Shown here: one piece after another, positions 10,720 to 23,603 of the stretch
Layout of the letters: every line of letters starts with the position of its first letter
Position numbering within the stretch: position 1 is the first letter of the stretch
Assembly (NCBI GenBank): GCA_039707655.1
Contig: CM077676.1
Coordinates: 239,276,866-239,340,865, forward strand
Direction: 5' to 3'
Length of the DNA: 64,000 bases
Source: Elymus sibiricus
Taxonomy: Eukaryota; Streptophyta; Magnoliopsida; Poales; Poaceae
Made by a program: the position numbers and the translations under genes
Notes under the pieces: generated by a model
Seen by the model: the letters and a program-made list of their open reading frames with translations, nothing else
Database searches by the model: none
What the model was told of the DNA's origin: nothing

Positions 10720-10734
10720 CGTGCCAGGTAGGGA
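10717..10734 (+). promoter_or_regulatory. Primer-binding site of element B2
   Basis: TGGCGTGCCAGGTAGGGA, four bases after the LTR end, nearly the same as the PBS of element A. Confidence 0.7.
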
Positions 10735-10794
10735 GACCGCGTGTGCGAATCGGAAGCAGCAGTCTACAGGCCAGTTTCTTCATCATCATCTTCG

Positions 10795-13168
10795 ATGGCG
10801 CCCAAGAAGAAGGGCGCGGCCGCAGCAGCTCCTTCCACGTCCAAGCTACCATCCCAGGTGTCCACGGGTGGCGCAGGTGGTGCAGGCGGAGTGGGTGGCC
10901 CGGACGGCGGCGGCGGAGGCAGTCAGCTTCCCCGTCGTGATGGTGATCCTAGCCATCACACTGGAGATGGCGGAGCCGGCCAACTTCAGCAGCGCTCTGG
11001 CGAACATAGTCACCATAGCAACACCGTTCGGAGTGGCGCGAGCAAGGATCCAGTCGATGCGACGTCCAAGGACGGAGCGGCGGCGTCCAAGAATGCTACG
11101 ATGGGATGCACAACGCGACCATCGCAAGATGGGTGCGACACGCTCCCTCACAGCGCCGGCGGCTCCGGACGACATCACAACAACGCCGAGCATCGACCTC
11201 AAGATGCTCTGGCTCCACCACCACCGCGTCAACCCGCTGGTGAGCATGCACCGCAGTAGCAAGCACGCGATGGAGCTCCTGCTGACTCTGCCATGAGTCG
11301 AGTGACGTCCCGTTCTGTGCTCCCCGGCATGCCAACCATGGCGGCAGAAGCCATGGCGTGGGTTCAAATGCTGTTGAACTTCCTGCCAACTCCTGACAAG
11401 ATGGATGAATGGAGGGCGACCATTCAGAGTCTGATCAGTTTTGCCGACCCCGACAAGACACAGGAGACGGGACCTTCATGGCGACCACCTACGGCACCGG
11501 CAGCACCAGCCGGAGGCCGTGTCGGAGACGCTGCACCCACGGTGTAGTCACCTCCATGGCAACTTCCACAGCAGCAGTAGCGGCGGCAAGCTCGCCAGTC
11601 TGTTGACCCCGACGAGGTGTTGATGGCGTCGTCAGATCCGCGAGGCTGGCAAGATCAGTGCCGTGTGTTGCAAGATAGGTGGGTAGAGGATGGTCGCACC
11701 ACCATTGAACGACGACGGGAAGCGCATCGTCAATCTGACGTCCGCAATGGTCCAGTCGTTGATGAGCCAGCGCCAGGGGGCTCTGGGTACTTGCCTTACG
11801 AGGTGGGGTGCCTAGCGTTCACCCGTGAGCTGCGGCAAGTCCGCTGGCCATCCTCCCGTGCCTTCAAGCCAGAGCTGCCGAAGAAATATGATGGCAAGCT
11901 CAACCCGGCAGAGTTCTTAGGCATCTATACGATTGCTGTGCAAGCTGCCGGGGGACGAGACGAGAAGGTTCTCGCCAACTTCTTTCCGTTGGCACTCAAG
12001 CCCAATGTGAGGTCTTGGCTGATGAACCTGCCAGAGGGCTCCATCTCTTCTTCATGGTCCGACCTGTGCAACGAGTTCATTGGCGCGTACACCGGAGGCC
12101 ACAAGCTTCCCGGTCAATCCAGTGACTTGCACGTGATCTCGTAAAGAGACGGAGAGTCCCTGCGCAAATACATACAGAGATTCAGCCATGTGCACCACAA
12201 CATCCCCGATGTTCATCCCGCAGATGTTATTGCTGCCTTTCAAACGAATGTGCGCAATCACAGAATGCGAGAGGAGATGAACATCCAGCAAGTCAAGACC
12301 ATCAATGAGCTATATGCATTGGCGGACAAGTGTGCACGTGCTGAGGAGGGGAGGCGACTCCCCGGGGAAGATGCTGGTGGCGAAGTAGATTCCGAGGACG
12401 ATGACGCATCAACCCCGAAGAAGAAAGGCCAGAAGCGCAATCGCTAGCGCAAAGGTAAGGCAGTGTTGGCTGTTGAAGGATCAGGTACTCCCGGCAAGAA
12501 AGCCAAGACTGAACGTACCGGCAAGGAGACTGCCGTCTGTACCTGCGGTCACGAGGCTGCAGCTGGTGACAAGGCCGACAAGACCAACGGGCCATACTGC
12601 AAAGTCCACCGCACCAAGGGCCACGACCTCTAGGAGTGCCGGCAAGTGGAGCAACTTGCCGAGAAACAAAAGCAAGAGTATGAAAAGCGGGACAAGGAGA
12701 CGGGCCAAGATGGTGCCGGTGGATCTGGAAAGAAGAACCATGGTGGCCGCTGAGGCCGCCGTGGCAAAGGAAAGCAACAGAAAGAGAAACCGGCAAGAGG
12801 TCGTGATAACAAGGAAGGAGAAGAGGATGATGATGAGGACGAGGAAGATGAGTCCGATGGACAGGAGTTTGAGCAAGCTGTTGACGCCATGTGCATTGAC
12901 GGAGGCGCATCTTTGCACTCCTCTCATCGGCAGCTCAAGCAATGGGCCCATGAGGTAAATGCGGCGGAACCGGCGGTGGGAGCCCAGAAACCACTCAAGT
13001 GGTCTCACATGCCTATCATTTTTGACGCCGAGGACCACCCTGATCGCACAACTGCGGTTGGGTGCTTGCCGTTGTTGGTCTCAACAATAATTGACAACCT
13101 TAAGGTGACGAAGATGCTAGTTGATGATGGGGCTGGCTTGAATCTGATTTCGCCAGAAGTGATTAAAA
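10795..13168 (+). pseudogene. gag: Gag and start of protease of element copy B2
   Basis: Start chosen at the ATG of MAPKKKGAAAAA, 78 bp after the PBS start. The same frame runs for 2.4 kb with no frameshift. It is broken only by stops at 11257, 11545, 11577, 12445 and 12631 (TAG), 12142 (TAA) and 12751 (TGA). Parts: a low-complexity Gly/Ser N-terminus; the gag core (LAFTRELRQVRWP, KYDGKLNPAEFLGIYTIAVQ, NVRSWLMNLPEGS, KYIQRFSHVHHNIPDVHP); an acidic/basic stretch; and a YCKVHRTKGHDL knuckle-like motif. The protease onset CIDGGASLHSSHRQLKQW leads to MLVDDGAGLNLISPEVIKR. Homology stops abruptly at 13168, where a CACTA gene in the opposite orientation begins. Confidence 0.85.
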
Positions 13169-14390
13169 GAGTGAAACAACATCTAGTTACAAGAGCCTCT
13201 CGCAGTGTGCAATATAGCTACGAGATCCTGTCGTCTGTTGGAATTTCACTTTCGTACGGTTGGCCTTGTTCTTTGAACAGTTCACCTACAAGAAGATAGA
13301 TTTGTGAGGCACATGCGTAAATAGGAGTTCAACATGTGATCTGATCACATATATATAACGTACTTGATACATTGGATCAGATCAGTGTTTAACAAGGGTT
13401 GTCCAGTCTTCATCTATTATATTTTCCACTGGAGATGTTTGGCCAAGTTCATTGTTAGCCTTGCCTTCAAAGTGAGTTTTCCTCAGGTTATACCGATACT
13501 GTTGTAGAGCGGACTTGAAAACATGAGTGCATGCTTGTCTGGTTGCATCATCTTGCCGATCCAACTTGAACCTCATCTGTTCAAAATTATAGGAGTCTCA
13601 TTACTAGCAACCTAGAAAGTATGGGACAGAGCATGACGGTATTACTAAGTTCCATAAATAACAATACTTACAGATAAATGGTCGAGGAAGGTGTTAAACT
13701 GGGTTTCGTCTTTGTCATTTCTATACCGAATCCATGTTGGGAGGATACGTGCATGACACCTAATGGCAACAACTGCCTCTGATACTAACTTGGCTGACTC
13801 TGTAGCATCACGTGGCCTTTTTAAACCTGCCTGAAAATGGATCTCCATTCTTCCTCCTTTAGATTTGGTTAACCTGTCGAGCATTATCCCTGATGTTTGT
13901 TTCCTCTTGCGCCTAGCTGCTAGTTCAACAATGAACATGGGAAGTGTTAGTGTACATCAACTGTGAGACTACCTTCTTGACTCGATCAACTACCTTCTTG
14001 GTGTTGAAGCTCACAAGGTTCATCTGATCTTGGCAAGTCCTCTTGTGCGAAGAGTGCTTCGGAAGTAGTGTCAGGTGGCAAGGGAGCTTGGGAACTTGCC
14101 GCTAGCAGAGTTGACGAACGAGTAACTCGTGCACATGTTGGTACTATGGAAGACGGTGCTGCAACTACTAGGGTTGTCGTTACTTGTTTGGTTCGTTTGT
14201 CTTTGGTACATTTTGTAGGTGGTGTAGCAGGGCATACTGTGTTTGTACATTTATCCGGTGGACTTCGACCTTCCATTGCACTATCAGTACCAGCAGAATC
14301 TACAGAGCTGTTCCGCTTCCGTTTCCGTGCCTCCCGAGTACTAACACCATCCCCTACCATTCTGTATTCCTTCCTCTCTTTTTCCATGTC
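13169..14390 (-). pseudogene. CACTA tnpA-like (Ptta/En/Spm, Transposase_24 type) 3' exons
   Basis: Read right to left. An exon at 14387-13986 encodes a Lys/Arg-rich segment (REARKRKRNSSVDSAGTDSA). The next (13938-13645) contains GIMLDRLTKSKGGRMEIHF and an ATESAKLVSEAVVAIR block. A further exon (13576-13382) reads ACTHVFKSALQQYRYNLRK, then DEDWTTLVKH. After an AT-rich intron (acceptor TTGTAG near 13291) comes NKANRTKVKFQQTTGSRSYI. The sequence of an NLRKxHF segment, DW..LV.HW, and N.A.R.K..TTGSRSY is characteristic of the En/Spm tnpA-like family, whose products bind subterminal repeats during transposition. The gene is cut at 13169 by the junction with B2, so the C-terminus is missing. Confidence 0.65.
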
Positions 14391-16830
14391 AAGTCAAACC
14401 CACTAGAAAAAGGAATAAAAATTTAGTTTTCCAGAACTAATTGATGCGTGATACAGATGAACTGAACTTTGATCTTAGACAACCGCATGATAGGAGGATG
14501 TAATATGTATGAAAAATAGGACGACATGAGATAATTAGACCTATGATGTGTAAGCTAAGCAGAAGGCATTTCAATAAATTAGAAGCAATGCAATGGAAGC
14601 TACACACCATATGAAAGATGCTACAAATATCACTTTGCCAAGTTAATAGTGTCTCGTCATAAGTGGCATTTAAACAAATGTCAAGCAGTACAAGCAATAA
14701 ATCATATGCAAGATCCAAACAATATCACACTACCAAGTTAAAGGTGCCTCGTCATAAGTGATTGATGCAGGATAGACACGAACAGTACTTCGATGTTAGA
14801 ACATGTAATAGACAGATGTAGTATATGCAAAAAAAAGGAAGACATGCCATGTTCACATGTATAATGTGTAAACTAAGCAGATGCAATTTAATCAAATTAG
14901 AAGTAATACAAGCTAGACACCGTATGCAACATGCAAGCAAATATCACACTGCCAAGCTAGAGAAAGCACCTGGGATGCTGGAGTAGGGTTGTTGGGCCGA
15001 TCATATTTACTTGGAACTTCTATTGCACTAGTAGTAGTAGTAGAATCTGTAGAGCGCCTCCTTACCGGTGGCGCCAAATGACCGCCATCAGCCCCTACCT
15101 TACTTTTTTCCTTCCTCTTTCTTATTTTTATTGACTGGTCAAGTCAAACCCACAAGAAAAATGAATAAAATTTGCTTTTCAGAACTCATTGATGCATGAT
15201 GCTGACGAACACTACTTTCATGCAAGGAGACTGCATGATAGGAGGATTGAATATGTAAGAATAAAGGACAGCATTGCATATTCACACCTATGATGTATAA
15301 ACTAAGAAGCAGGCATTTCAACAAATTAGAAACAATGAAAGCTAGACACCATATGAAAGATGCAACGAATGTCACTCTACCAAGTTAAAATTGTCTCGTC
15401 ATAAGTGCCATTTCAATAAATTAGAAGCAGTACAAGCTAGAAAACAATGCAAGATGCAGCCTATATCACACTCCCAAGTTAAATGTGTCTTATGATAAGT
15501 GATTGTTGTAGGTTACACAACAGTAGTACTTTGATGTAAGAACATGGCGTGATAGACAGATATTGTATGTTCTAGAAACAGGAACACGTGTCTTATTCAC
15601 AAGTATAATGTGTAAACTAAGCAGATGCAATTCAACAAAATTAGAAGCAATACAAGCTAGACATCACACGTAACATGCAACCACATATAACAGTGCCAAG
15701 TTAGAGCGAGCACTTGTTGACTGTCTATGGCGAGATGTGCTCATCATCAACACAACTACGTTGACTGTCTATGCATGTGTTGTCTTGCAAATCTTGTTTG
15801 GAGGATGGCGGAGTAGAATCAGTAGAGACCCTCCGTTTTAGTTGGTCGGAAGGAGCACCATCATCCACTGCCTTGCTAATTTCCTTCCGCTTTATTGATT
15901 TTGCATTGTCAAGTCAAACAACAAGAAAAAGGAATAAAAGTCACTCTTCAGAACTCATTCATGCATGATACTGACGAACACTACTTTGATGCAAGGCAAA
16001 CACATGATACGAGGATGGAATATGGACGAAAAACAGGACGACATGGCATATTCACACATATTTGTGTAAACTGAGCAGAAGCCATTTCAAAAAATTAGAA
16101 GCAATGCAAGGTAGACACCACATGAAAGATGCAACCAATATGACTCTGCCAAGTTAAAAGTTTCTCATCATAAATGGCGTTTCAACAAATTAGAAGCAGT
16201 ACATGCTATAAATCATATGCAAGATGCAACAAATATCACGCTGCATATACTAAAGGTGTCTCGTCATAAGTGATTGGTGCGGGATACACAAGAACAATAG
16301 TTTTATGTAAGGACATGGTTAATAGACAGATGTAGTATGTACCAAAAACAGGAAGGCATGTCACTTTAACAGGTATAATGTGTAAACTAAGAAGAATAGC
16401 AGATGCAATTGAACCAAATTAGAAGAATTACAAGCTAGACACCATATGCAATATGCAACCACATATCACACTGCCAAGTTAGAGCAAGCACCTGCGATGG
16501 TGGTGTAGGGGAAATGCGGACATCAACTACAGAGCTACATTGACTATCTTCATCTAGCCTTGCTGTTATGGAGAATCATGTGGGGAGGATGACATTGCAC
16601 TCTTTAAAAGAGTAGCATGTCTCAAACTAACAAACGGGTGTGACTGTCTCTTCATAAGTGATTGATGCGGGATACACAAGAATAGTAGTTTTATGTAAGA
16701 ACATGGTTAATAGACAGATGTAGTATGACATAGCGAAGTTAAAGCAAGCACCTGGGATGGTGGTTTATGGCGAATGAAATCTTCACCTACAGAGTTACGT
16801 TTACTATCTCCATCTGCTGACACTACACCC
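14388..16830 (-). repeat. Three and a half tandem 0.75-kb exon-intron units in the tnpA-like gene
   Basis: The marker GTCAAGTCAAAC recurs at 14388, 15138 and 15908 (periods 750 and 770 bp), with a partial fourth unit at about 16640-16830. Each unit has AT-rich intron with inner repeats (AAGTTAAAxGTGTCTCGTCATAAGTG; TAGACAGATGTAGTATG). Units also carry a short exon read on the minus strand. The exons encode related Arg/Ser stretches (KRKRNSSVDSAG; PVRRRSTDSTT; LKRRVSTDST), and the exon at about 15125-14970 ends at a CAG|GTGCTT donor. Confidence 0.75.
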
Positions 16831-18440
16831 TTTAGAGCCCTCAAACGGTTCGGGCTTATCCACAAATTATTCTAGAGCGACTTCTCTCTTTTCTTTCATG
16901 AATTTGACAACAGTGTGTTAGAGTCTGAAATACCCATGCATAAAAAAACAATAGTGAGAGTATGGGTGAAGTGTGTGCAGAAGTAGTGCAATGTAAAAGT
17001 ATCAGATAGCAGGTGGGTCAAAAATAAATGACGGCAGACATATGATAGCTCTACAACATGCATGGCACACGAAATTAGATTCTAGGCTTTTGAAATATGA
17101 GCATAGGGATGGCTGGGAAGTGCAGGTACTCCTCCAGCAAACCACCACATGTGGTCCTATGAAAATAACAGTCGACTGAAAAGAAATAGGTCAGTCGATT
17201 TTTTCTGGACTGTCCGATCTAAAAGGAACGGGCAGATGGCCTTCGTCTACCTCCCGCCAGTCACTGTTGACGATCTTTCTCGAACTACCAGCAAGCACCG
17301 ACCAGACCCCTGCCTCCGCCGCCCTACCATCCCCTCGACCTCACCCCACCGCCGTGCTTGGCACCGCCCCCTCCCCCCCGGCCATCCCTTTAAGCCTGGC
17401 CGACCTCCAGATCGGGCGCTAGCAGCTCATGTGCCCCACACAACCCTAAGATAGACACCGAGGCACCACTTCCCCAGCGAACAGGTGGCCTAGCGCCTCC
17501 GCGGGTGGTGCTTCATTTAATTGGGAATCAACTGACCCTAAAATGAAATCCAGGCGGGCGACGGATCTCTAGCTAAGGTGAAATTGTAAATGGGGGGGAA
17601 ACCTTGTGCATCGCGAGTTACTAGGAACATCTAGTATCAGGAAGAAGGTGTAGTAAGAAGCGGTCAACTAGTGTCTTCCATGGGATGAATACCGTGCAAG
17701 CAGACACGTAAGATTTGAACGAATAAGGGAACATGAGTACCGATTTTGGCTGGTAGTGCTGTGTCCTCCTGATTTTGCGCCGATCTTCTTGTTTCTATTT
17801 GGGGAGCCGATGTTGTGGAGGACGGTCGAGGCTTGGATGAACCCATGGTCAAGTTGTTGAGTGTGTTGCGGTGGCCGTCTGTCGACGGAGGGGAAGCAGA
17901 TCTGAGGCGGCGAATGATGGTGTAGCGGGAATAGCTCCGGTGCGGTGGATGGTTGCGACGTTGGAGCGGCAGCGGTGAGGCGCAGGACGGCGTGGTTGAA
18001 GTGGCTCGGGTACGGCTCACGTCGGTGTCCTGGAGGCAGCTTTGCCTCGGCTTCAACTGCTAAGCCCTGGAGGGCATTGCGGTTGCGGTTGCGGTTGCGG
18101 TGGACGACGACGTCAGGGTATCGGCTCCGGCGTGATGGAGGAGGGCGGCAGTGGATGGGTGCGATGGGGTGGCGGCCAGAGGAGGGTGGGGTTTCGCGGC
18201 TGGTGGAGAGGGAGTTTTGGCACCCACGGAGTATGAATGGGGAATCGGACGGGGGGAGGGGAGGGAGGGGAAGGGGGAACCATGTTTCGGTCTGGGACGC
18301 ACTTGTTTGAAATTTGGGGAAAGTACAAACTTTGCCCCCTCTTAAATTTCCGACATGTTGCGGGTCGGGGGTAGGACGGTAATCTCAGGTGTCCCAAATT
18401 GTGGGTGGGAGCGATTTCAGCCGAGCGCATGGGTGTTTAG
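16831..18440 (-). other. 5' region of the tnpA-like gene
   Basis: Read leftwards from 18430 this is GC-rich leader-like sequence (CT-rich, CCCCTTCCCC) followed by a frame at 18056-17664 rich in Ser, Arg and Pro. Then come more AT-rich sequences up to the exon repeats. It lies where the promoter and first exon should be. I cannot prove a start codon. A short CAG(T)CGACTGAAAA inverted stretch near 17165-17210 may be a MITE remnant. Confidence 0.35.
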
Positions 18441-19285
18441 GAGCCCATGGTGTATGAATGTTTTTCGGAGGCGGTTGTGTGGCGTCTAGCTGAAGTTACA
18501 AACCTACCCCGGTTTAGACAGCTGGACGTCGGGCCGGTAGGTTTCATGGGTCAGAGTTATTAGAACAGTAATTTCCTTCTAACAAACATTGGTCTTTGCG
18601 GTTTCAGGCGAGGAGAGTCTCTTTTCGCGCTTCATACAAAATTTTGAACCAGAAGCATTCACGTTTAGAGTACTCTTGAGCTTTTAGGATTGACCTCAAT
18701 AGACCTCGTTAAATTTGACCTTGTATGTTTGAAAACCTCATTAAATTATGCGCTTATTTTGAAATTTGACTCTTGAAAATCCTATAACTACTATTATTTT
18801 GGAATGAAGGTGGTAAATTTGAATGTGTTTTGTACATGACTATATGTTATTATGTACAAAAGCAAAGCAAAGATTGATGCCCCCTTAATTTAGGTATGAT
18901 TTACAAATGCCATGATCTCGAATTGAAATAATTGAATGCACTTCATGTTGAATTTGAATATTTGAAACCACCTTAAGTTGAATTCAAATGTATGCTATTT
19001 CCTAGCTAGCTATTTAGAATGTTCACTATGTATCTTTTGTATGTATAATGTGCTTTACACACACAACATAGACTATAATCACGTTTATATTTGAATTGCT
19101 AAAGCCATGCATTGTCTAGATTTCAAAATACTGACTCTATGGATCAATTATTTCGAATAATACCATACACATGCTCAAATTCGATAGAACATGGATGTTT
19201 GATAGACCAATGATCGTTCCATACGCGAATTGCAAATATCATGATCCCATTCAAATATTTGGATACAATTTATATTTTAAATTAA
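18441..19285. other. AT-rich intergenic DNA
   Basis: No gene. From 18893 it contains degenerate pieces (TACAAATGCCATGATC, ATTTGAATATTTGAA, ATAATGTGCTTTACACAC) that recur at 21815-21870 and 26145-26290. It is therefore part of the dispersed repeat field that reaches 29 kb. Confidence 0.5.
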
Positions 19286-20300
19286 TGTGTACATCAGTCT
19301 TTTATGCGTAGATTCACTCTCCCTCGGCCCCTCCTCACACACGCGTTATCTTTCTCTCTCACACATACGCGCACACACTATATGTCCATCAGCCTTCTCT
19401 CTCACACATGCTGACACTCTCTCCCGAGGTGTCTCTCGCACACACGCTCTCTATAACACCCTCCCTCTCTCTCTCTCAAAACTATCTACGGCTCTTTTCA
19501 CTAATCTCTGTCACAAGCACTCTTTCTCTCACACGCATACGCATGCACGATCTCCATTGACCCTTTTCTCTATACATATACCTGCCTACGTGTCTCCCAC
19601 ACGCACATTATCTTTAGGCCTATCTCGCACGCATTGTCTCCACCTCTCTTACTAGTTGACGAATATGATTCCAACAGAGCATTCAGTAGGACATCCCTTA
19701 CAGTTAGGTTGGATGCATGGTAATAAGAGACAAGGATTTACCTTAGTTCGGGCCCTTGCGATCCAGGAAATACCATACTCCCGGTCATGTATATTTGTGA
19801 GTAGGGTGTGTACAAAGTAGACTACGTGAATACCAAGGGATTCTGTGTATGCTATCGACGAACTAGGCCCCGGGCTTGTATAACATACCCGGGGCCTAGG
19901 GTTACAAATCCTAGCGGCTTTGTCAGTGGACACAGAGTCCTTCACGACTCTGGTATCTTTGTCTTGTGCGACTAGTCCTCCATGGGTCTCCGTATAATGC
20001 GTCACGGGCCGACCAATGTGGCGCAGTACAGAACCGACCTAGGGGCCTCACCTCGGCCCACCAGACCTCACACACCCCTACCCCTAGGTCTCGGTATCTT
20101 CTCACACCCACACATACCAACACACACACCCCACACACTATTTCTGCTCATGTCTCTCTCCTCTTCTCCCTTGCATACACACACTCAAGGCCATCTCCCA
20201 TCGAGACATCCTATTCGTCTCTCTCTCTCTCTCTAGACCTCTCTCATTTCCCGTGCTATCTATCTCTCATCGCACCCCCCTCTATCCACGCCTCTCTCGA
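19286..20300. repeat. CT/CA-rich low-complexity block
   Basis: Runs of CTCTCTCACACAC and relatives at 19310-19640 and 20090-20300, including a pure CT run at about 20218-20235. Translations of this stretch are Ser/Thr/His-rich and are not genes. Confidence 0.7.
19650..20060. repeat. LTR-like fragment inside the CT/CA block
   Basis: A GC-balanced insert within the microsatellite block. It contains GATTTACCTTAGTTCGGGCCC followed by a line of TACTCCCGG-type sequence, a layout seen near the ends of LTRs (compare element A, 4829-4860), and a GGCCCCGGG...CCCGGGGCC inverted pair at 19866-19900. Boundaries and target duplication are not clear. Confidence 0.3.
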
Positions 20301-21040
20301 ATAATACACAAACCCTCTCTAGGCCCTGCCAAATACGTCAACCACACCTTCACACATGTTGCATCTTATCATGTGCTCCATTGATCTAAAAAGCCCTCTG
20401 TTCACTTTTACTTCACGTACAAGATTCCTTTTGAATTAAAACTACACAAAGTGTGGCCAAAAATTTATTTTAGAAAATCTACATCTATACAATATTACAA
20501 AGTTATATGGAGTATGAAAGTTAATTGCATGGTGCATCTAATGATATTTATTCCGCATTGTGAATGTTTATATTTTTATACTATAAAGTTAGTCACAATA
20601 AAGAGAAATGAAGAGCATCTCTGTCTCTCTCTCCATCGCCCCCTCTCTCTACGCCCCTTTCACGTACACACACAAACTATCTCTAGGCCCTCTAAAAGTA
20701 CGCCCCATCACATTCATGCATGTTCCAGCTTTCTCTCGCGAGATATACACCAACGATCACTGTATTTGAAGTGAAAGCACGATACATCCACTGGACTTCA
20801 CAAGACACTCATTACGGTCACGATATACGTTTTGTGGTTGTTGAACAGTCACAGGCTCACCGTAGAGCTCTGTATTTGTTGAAGACACGATTAGTTGACT
20901 AGTTAAACAGTCCACATGGCGCATCTAGTGTTGCATCATCAGTGCACATTATCTCACTACCATAGGGCCCACCTGTCAGCGGGCATAAGAATGTAAACAA
21001 ACGAAAATAAAATATTGCATGGTGGGTATTACTAGTAGAA
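20301..21040. other. AT-rich intergenic DNA with repeat-field pieces
   Basis: No gene. Contains CTCTAGGCCCTxxxAAAxTACG at 20310 and 20680, a word that recurs at 21880 and 28660 in the same repeat field. Confidence 0.45.
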
Positions 21041-21105
21041 GGGATTCGAAGTGGTGACCTCGGGTTCGCACCCGCGTGCGCTAACCACAGCGGACAAGGT
21101 GGCCT
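21041..21105 (-). repeat. tRNA-like SINE-type fragment
   Basis: The minus strand reads TGGTTAGCGCACGCGGGTGC, then ACCACTTCGAATCCC. This resembles the A-box and B-box of a tRNA-derived SINE. It lacks a foldable cloverleaf and a clear tail, so it is not called as a tRNA gene. Confidence 0.35.
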
Positions 21106-21149
21106 TGTATTGGTATGCTGAGCTGGTTCTTTTAATACACATGATCTAG

Positions 21150-21370
21150 TGTGGTGATTATACACACACGCACGCATGCACACGAACTACATGCATGCAA
21201 CACTCACACGCACACACGCATGCATGCATGCATGCACACACACGCAGACACGCACGCACGCAACACTCACAGGCACGCACGCATGCATGCACACACCACA
21301 CAACCAACACACACGCTCACGCTCAAGTGCTTAACATACACGTGCATGCACACACATTAGCCCCTGACAC
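21150..21370. repeat. CACACG/ATGC microsatellite
   Basis: Alternating ACACGC, GCATGCATGC and ACACACAC motifs over about 220 bp. Strong potential for Z-DNA or cruciform structure; no coding content. Confidence 0.85.
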
Positions 21371-23603
21371 ACACATACACAGCGAGGTGGTTCGCGCGCA
21401 AGGTTTCGAGTAATGTCGCGCCTACGTAAATTTATGTTTATCTTATCTCTTTCCTCTGCCAACTGACAGGTGGGACCCACAAAGAACGTGGCCAATTTAA
21501 CCAGTGAACATAGTGCCACATAGACTATTTGGCCGGTCAACAGAGTGCATTACGATGCTGAACGGTGAGTGAGTGGCCGTATAATCACCGCAAAATGTAT
21601 ATAGTGACCGCAATGAGCGTATTCTGAAGTCCGGTGACCGTATTATGCTTTCGCTTCAAATGCAGTGACCGCCAGTGTATTCATCTCTTCTCTCGCTCTC
21701 TCCATGGAGTCAAATAGGCCAACCTCCCACGCCTAAATTGGCACACGCCACCCCAATATTGTTGTACTGGTTTCGTAAGAGCGAACAAGCATTCACGTCT
21801 ATCGTATAAACTCTAGATATGAGTTACAAATGCTATGATGACGAATACAAATATTTGAATCCACTTTATGCCCAATTTCTCTCTATAGGCCCTCCAAAAG
21901 TACGTCCCTGCACGTTCTCACATGCTACATCTAACAACTATGCAATACAGTACTACTATACTCTAACACAATAAATCATATGTATTTTAAGTTTTAGATC
22001 TCATATTGTTACTTCAATTATTCATGTTGCATACATTAAAATTGCGTTGAAATGTATGGCTAGTATCATCTAGTGATCTGAAAGGTCTGACTACACACAC
22101 ATGACACAAAAAAAGGGCCCACTACACATTCAAGCATATCACATCTTTCTCTCAGTCTCTCTGTCAAACCGACTATGCCAAACTACCCTGCCTACCGCAC
22201 GGGAAAAGACCCGCCCTCGCCTATTTAATCGGGTTTGTATCGATGGATCACGCGAAACTGTAAAACCAAGTGGTACAAGAGTACAAGACTACTACCACAT
22301 ACCACAGTAGTACAGTACAAGTTACAGTTCACTGGGTCGTCGTGTCTTGTACTCCTCCATCGTAAGAGTGGAGCACTCGCTTTCATAAATGTTCTACTCC
22401 CTTTTGCCGACATGTGGGACATCCAGCATCCGGGTCCACGTGCTATGCACCAAATAACAGTGCAGAGCAGCAGGGGGACGCACCCCGGTCATGGTGCCGC
22501 AGTAGTAATGAGCAATGAGGCATAAAATCACAAAGCTGCACCGTTCCTGCAGTGACCCGGTCCTGGCGTCGCAGTAGTAATGAGCAATAAGGTGTCAAAT
22601 CACAAAGATGCACCTTTCCTGCAGTATAAGTTGGAGGGATGAAGCAACCATCATTTTACTCTTCACTAAAGTTGCTTCTGCCGTTGTTCTGCCTCATGTG
22701 GGACGTGGATCGGCTCGGTACATCACTGACACGTGGGACCGCATGTTAGCAAACAGTGAGGCCAACCTCCACCGCCTTCCGCATGGCAAAAGCACCTCCT
22801 CTTTACTACTAATCTGGATATCTTTTTTTAGATCAATATAATCAAGATTGGTATAGGTCGCACCAAGAAGGCGGTTGTTTCGGCCTCCAGGCGGCACTTC
22901 CGAACGACATGACGGTCGTCTGCCTCAATGGTGCCCGCCGTCAAACGCACTTCTCCAAAGTCACATCGATCGCGATATCGTCGACGTCACCGTAATGGGG
23001 AAGGAAGTCAAATAGATATGTGATTAGCACGATGATTACAGCCGGAGGGGCGAAGAGGACGCCTTTTTATGTGATTTAGTAGAAAATTCAGCGTCATTAT
23101 AATCGGGATTTCCATCGACGTATCGCACCAAGGCAAAGAACCAAGTGTTATCTTCACAAAACATATTGAGGGGGTTATCTTCACAAGTTTAAAACGAGGA
23201 AATGGAACACTCACAGCATGCCTGTTGCGTTCGCATCAGACCAACACACGGTCGATCTGCCCCGCCGCTCAACGCCAACCGGCTTGGCATTTCACTGTCA
23301 TGTGGGAACGCATGTCAGCAATCCGACCATGGGCCAAACTAGCCCGCCCCACCGTCGCATTTCTAATTAGGATTTGTATCGATCAATCCCGCGAAGGAAA
23401 ACCCCGCCCTTCTTTTTAACACAGTACTAAAACCGAAGTCGCTCACTCACAAACCAAATGTTACGATTTATAAGTTCAAAATGAAAAGGCAGTACACTTA
23501 TGCACGCCTGTCGTGGTCGCACCGCACCCTCACACAGTCGGACCGGCACGCCACAAACCCAAGGGAACGCACCTCGGCTTGCCTTTTTCATTGACATGTG
23601 GTA

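Larger units (their letters stand above)
6940..13168 (+). mobile_element. Composite Tat-lineage element B: internal B1 - LTR - internal B2
   Basis: Two same-strand internal regions of one family lie either side of a single LTR (about 9888-10712). B1 has gag, PR and RT but loses everything after the RT connection (about 9810) up to the LTR. B2 starts at a PBS and has gag and the beginning of PR, ending at 13168. The shared region of B1 and B2 gag is clearly related but not identical. The arrangement fits unequal recombination between two elements or a tandem insertion followed by deletion. Confidence 0.7.

Noticed and set aside
19287..19655. Ser/Thr/His-rich open frame of 122 codons
   Set aside because: It is a translation of CT/CA microsatellite sequence.
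21041..21105. tRNA gene on the minus strand
   Set aside because: Box-like motifs are present but no complete cloverleaf or acceptor stem can be folded; more like a SINE fragment.
21150..21370. Short regularly repeated words resembling an array
   Set aside because: They are simple CA/ATGC microsatellites without unique spacers; not CRISPR-like, and this is a plant nuclear genome.
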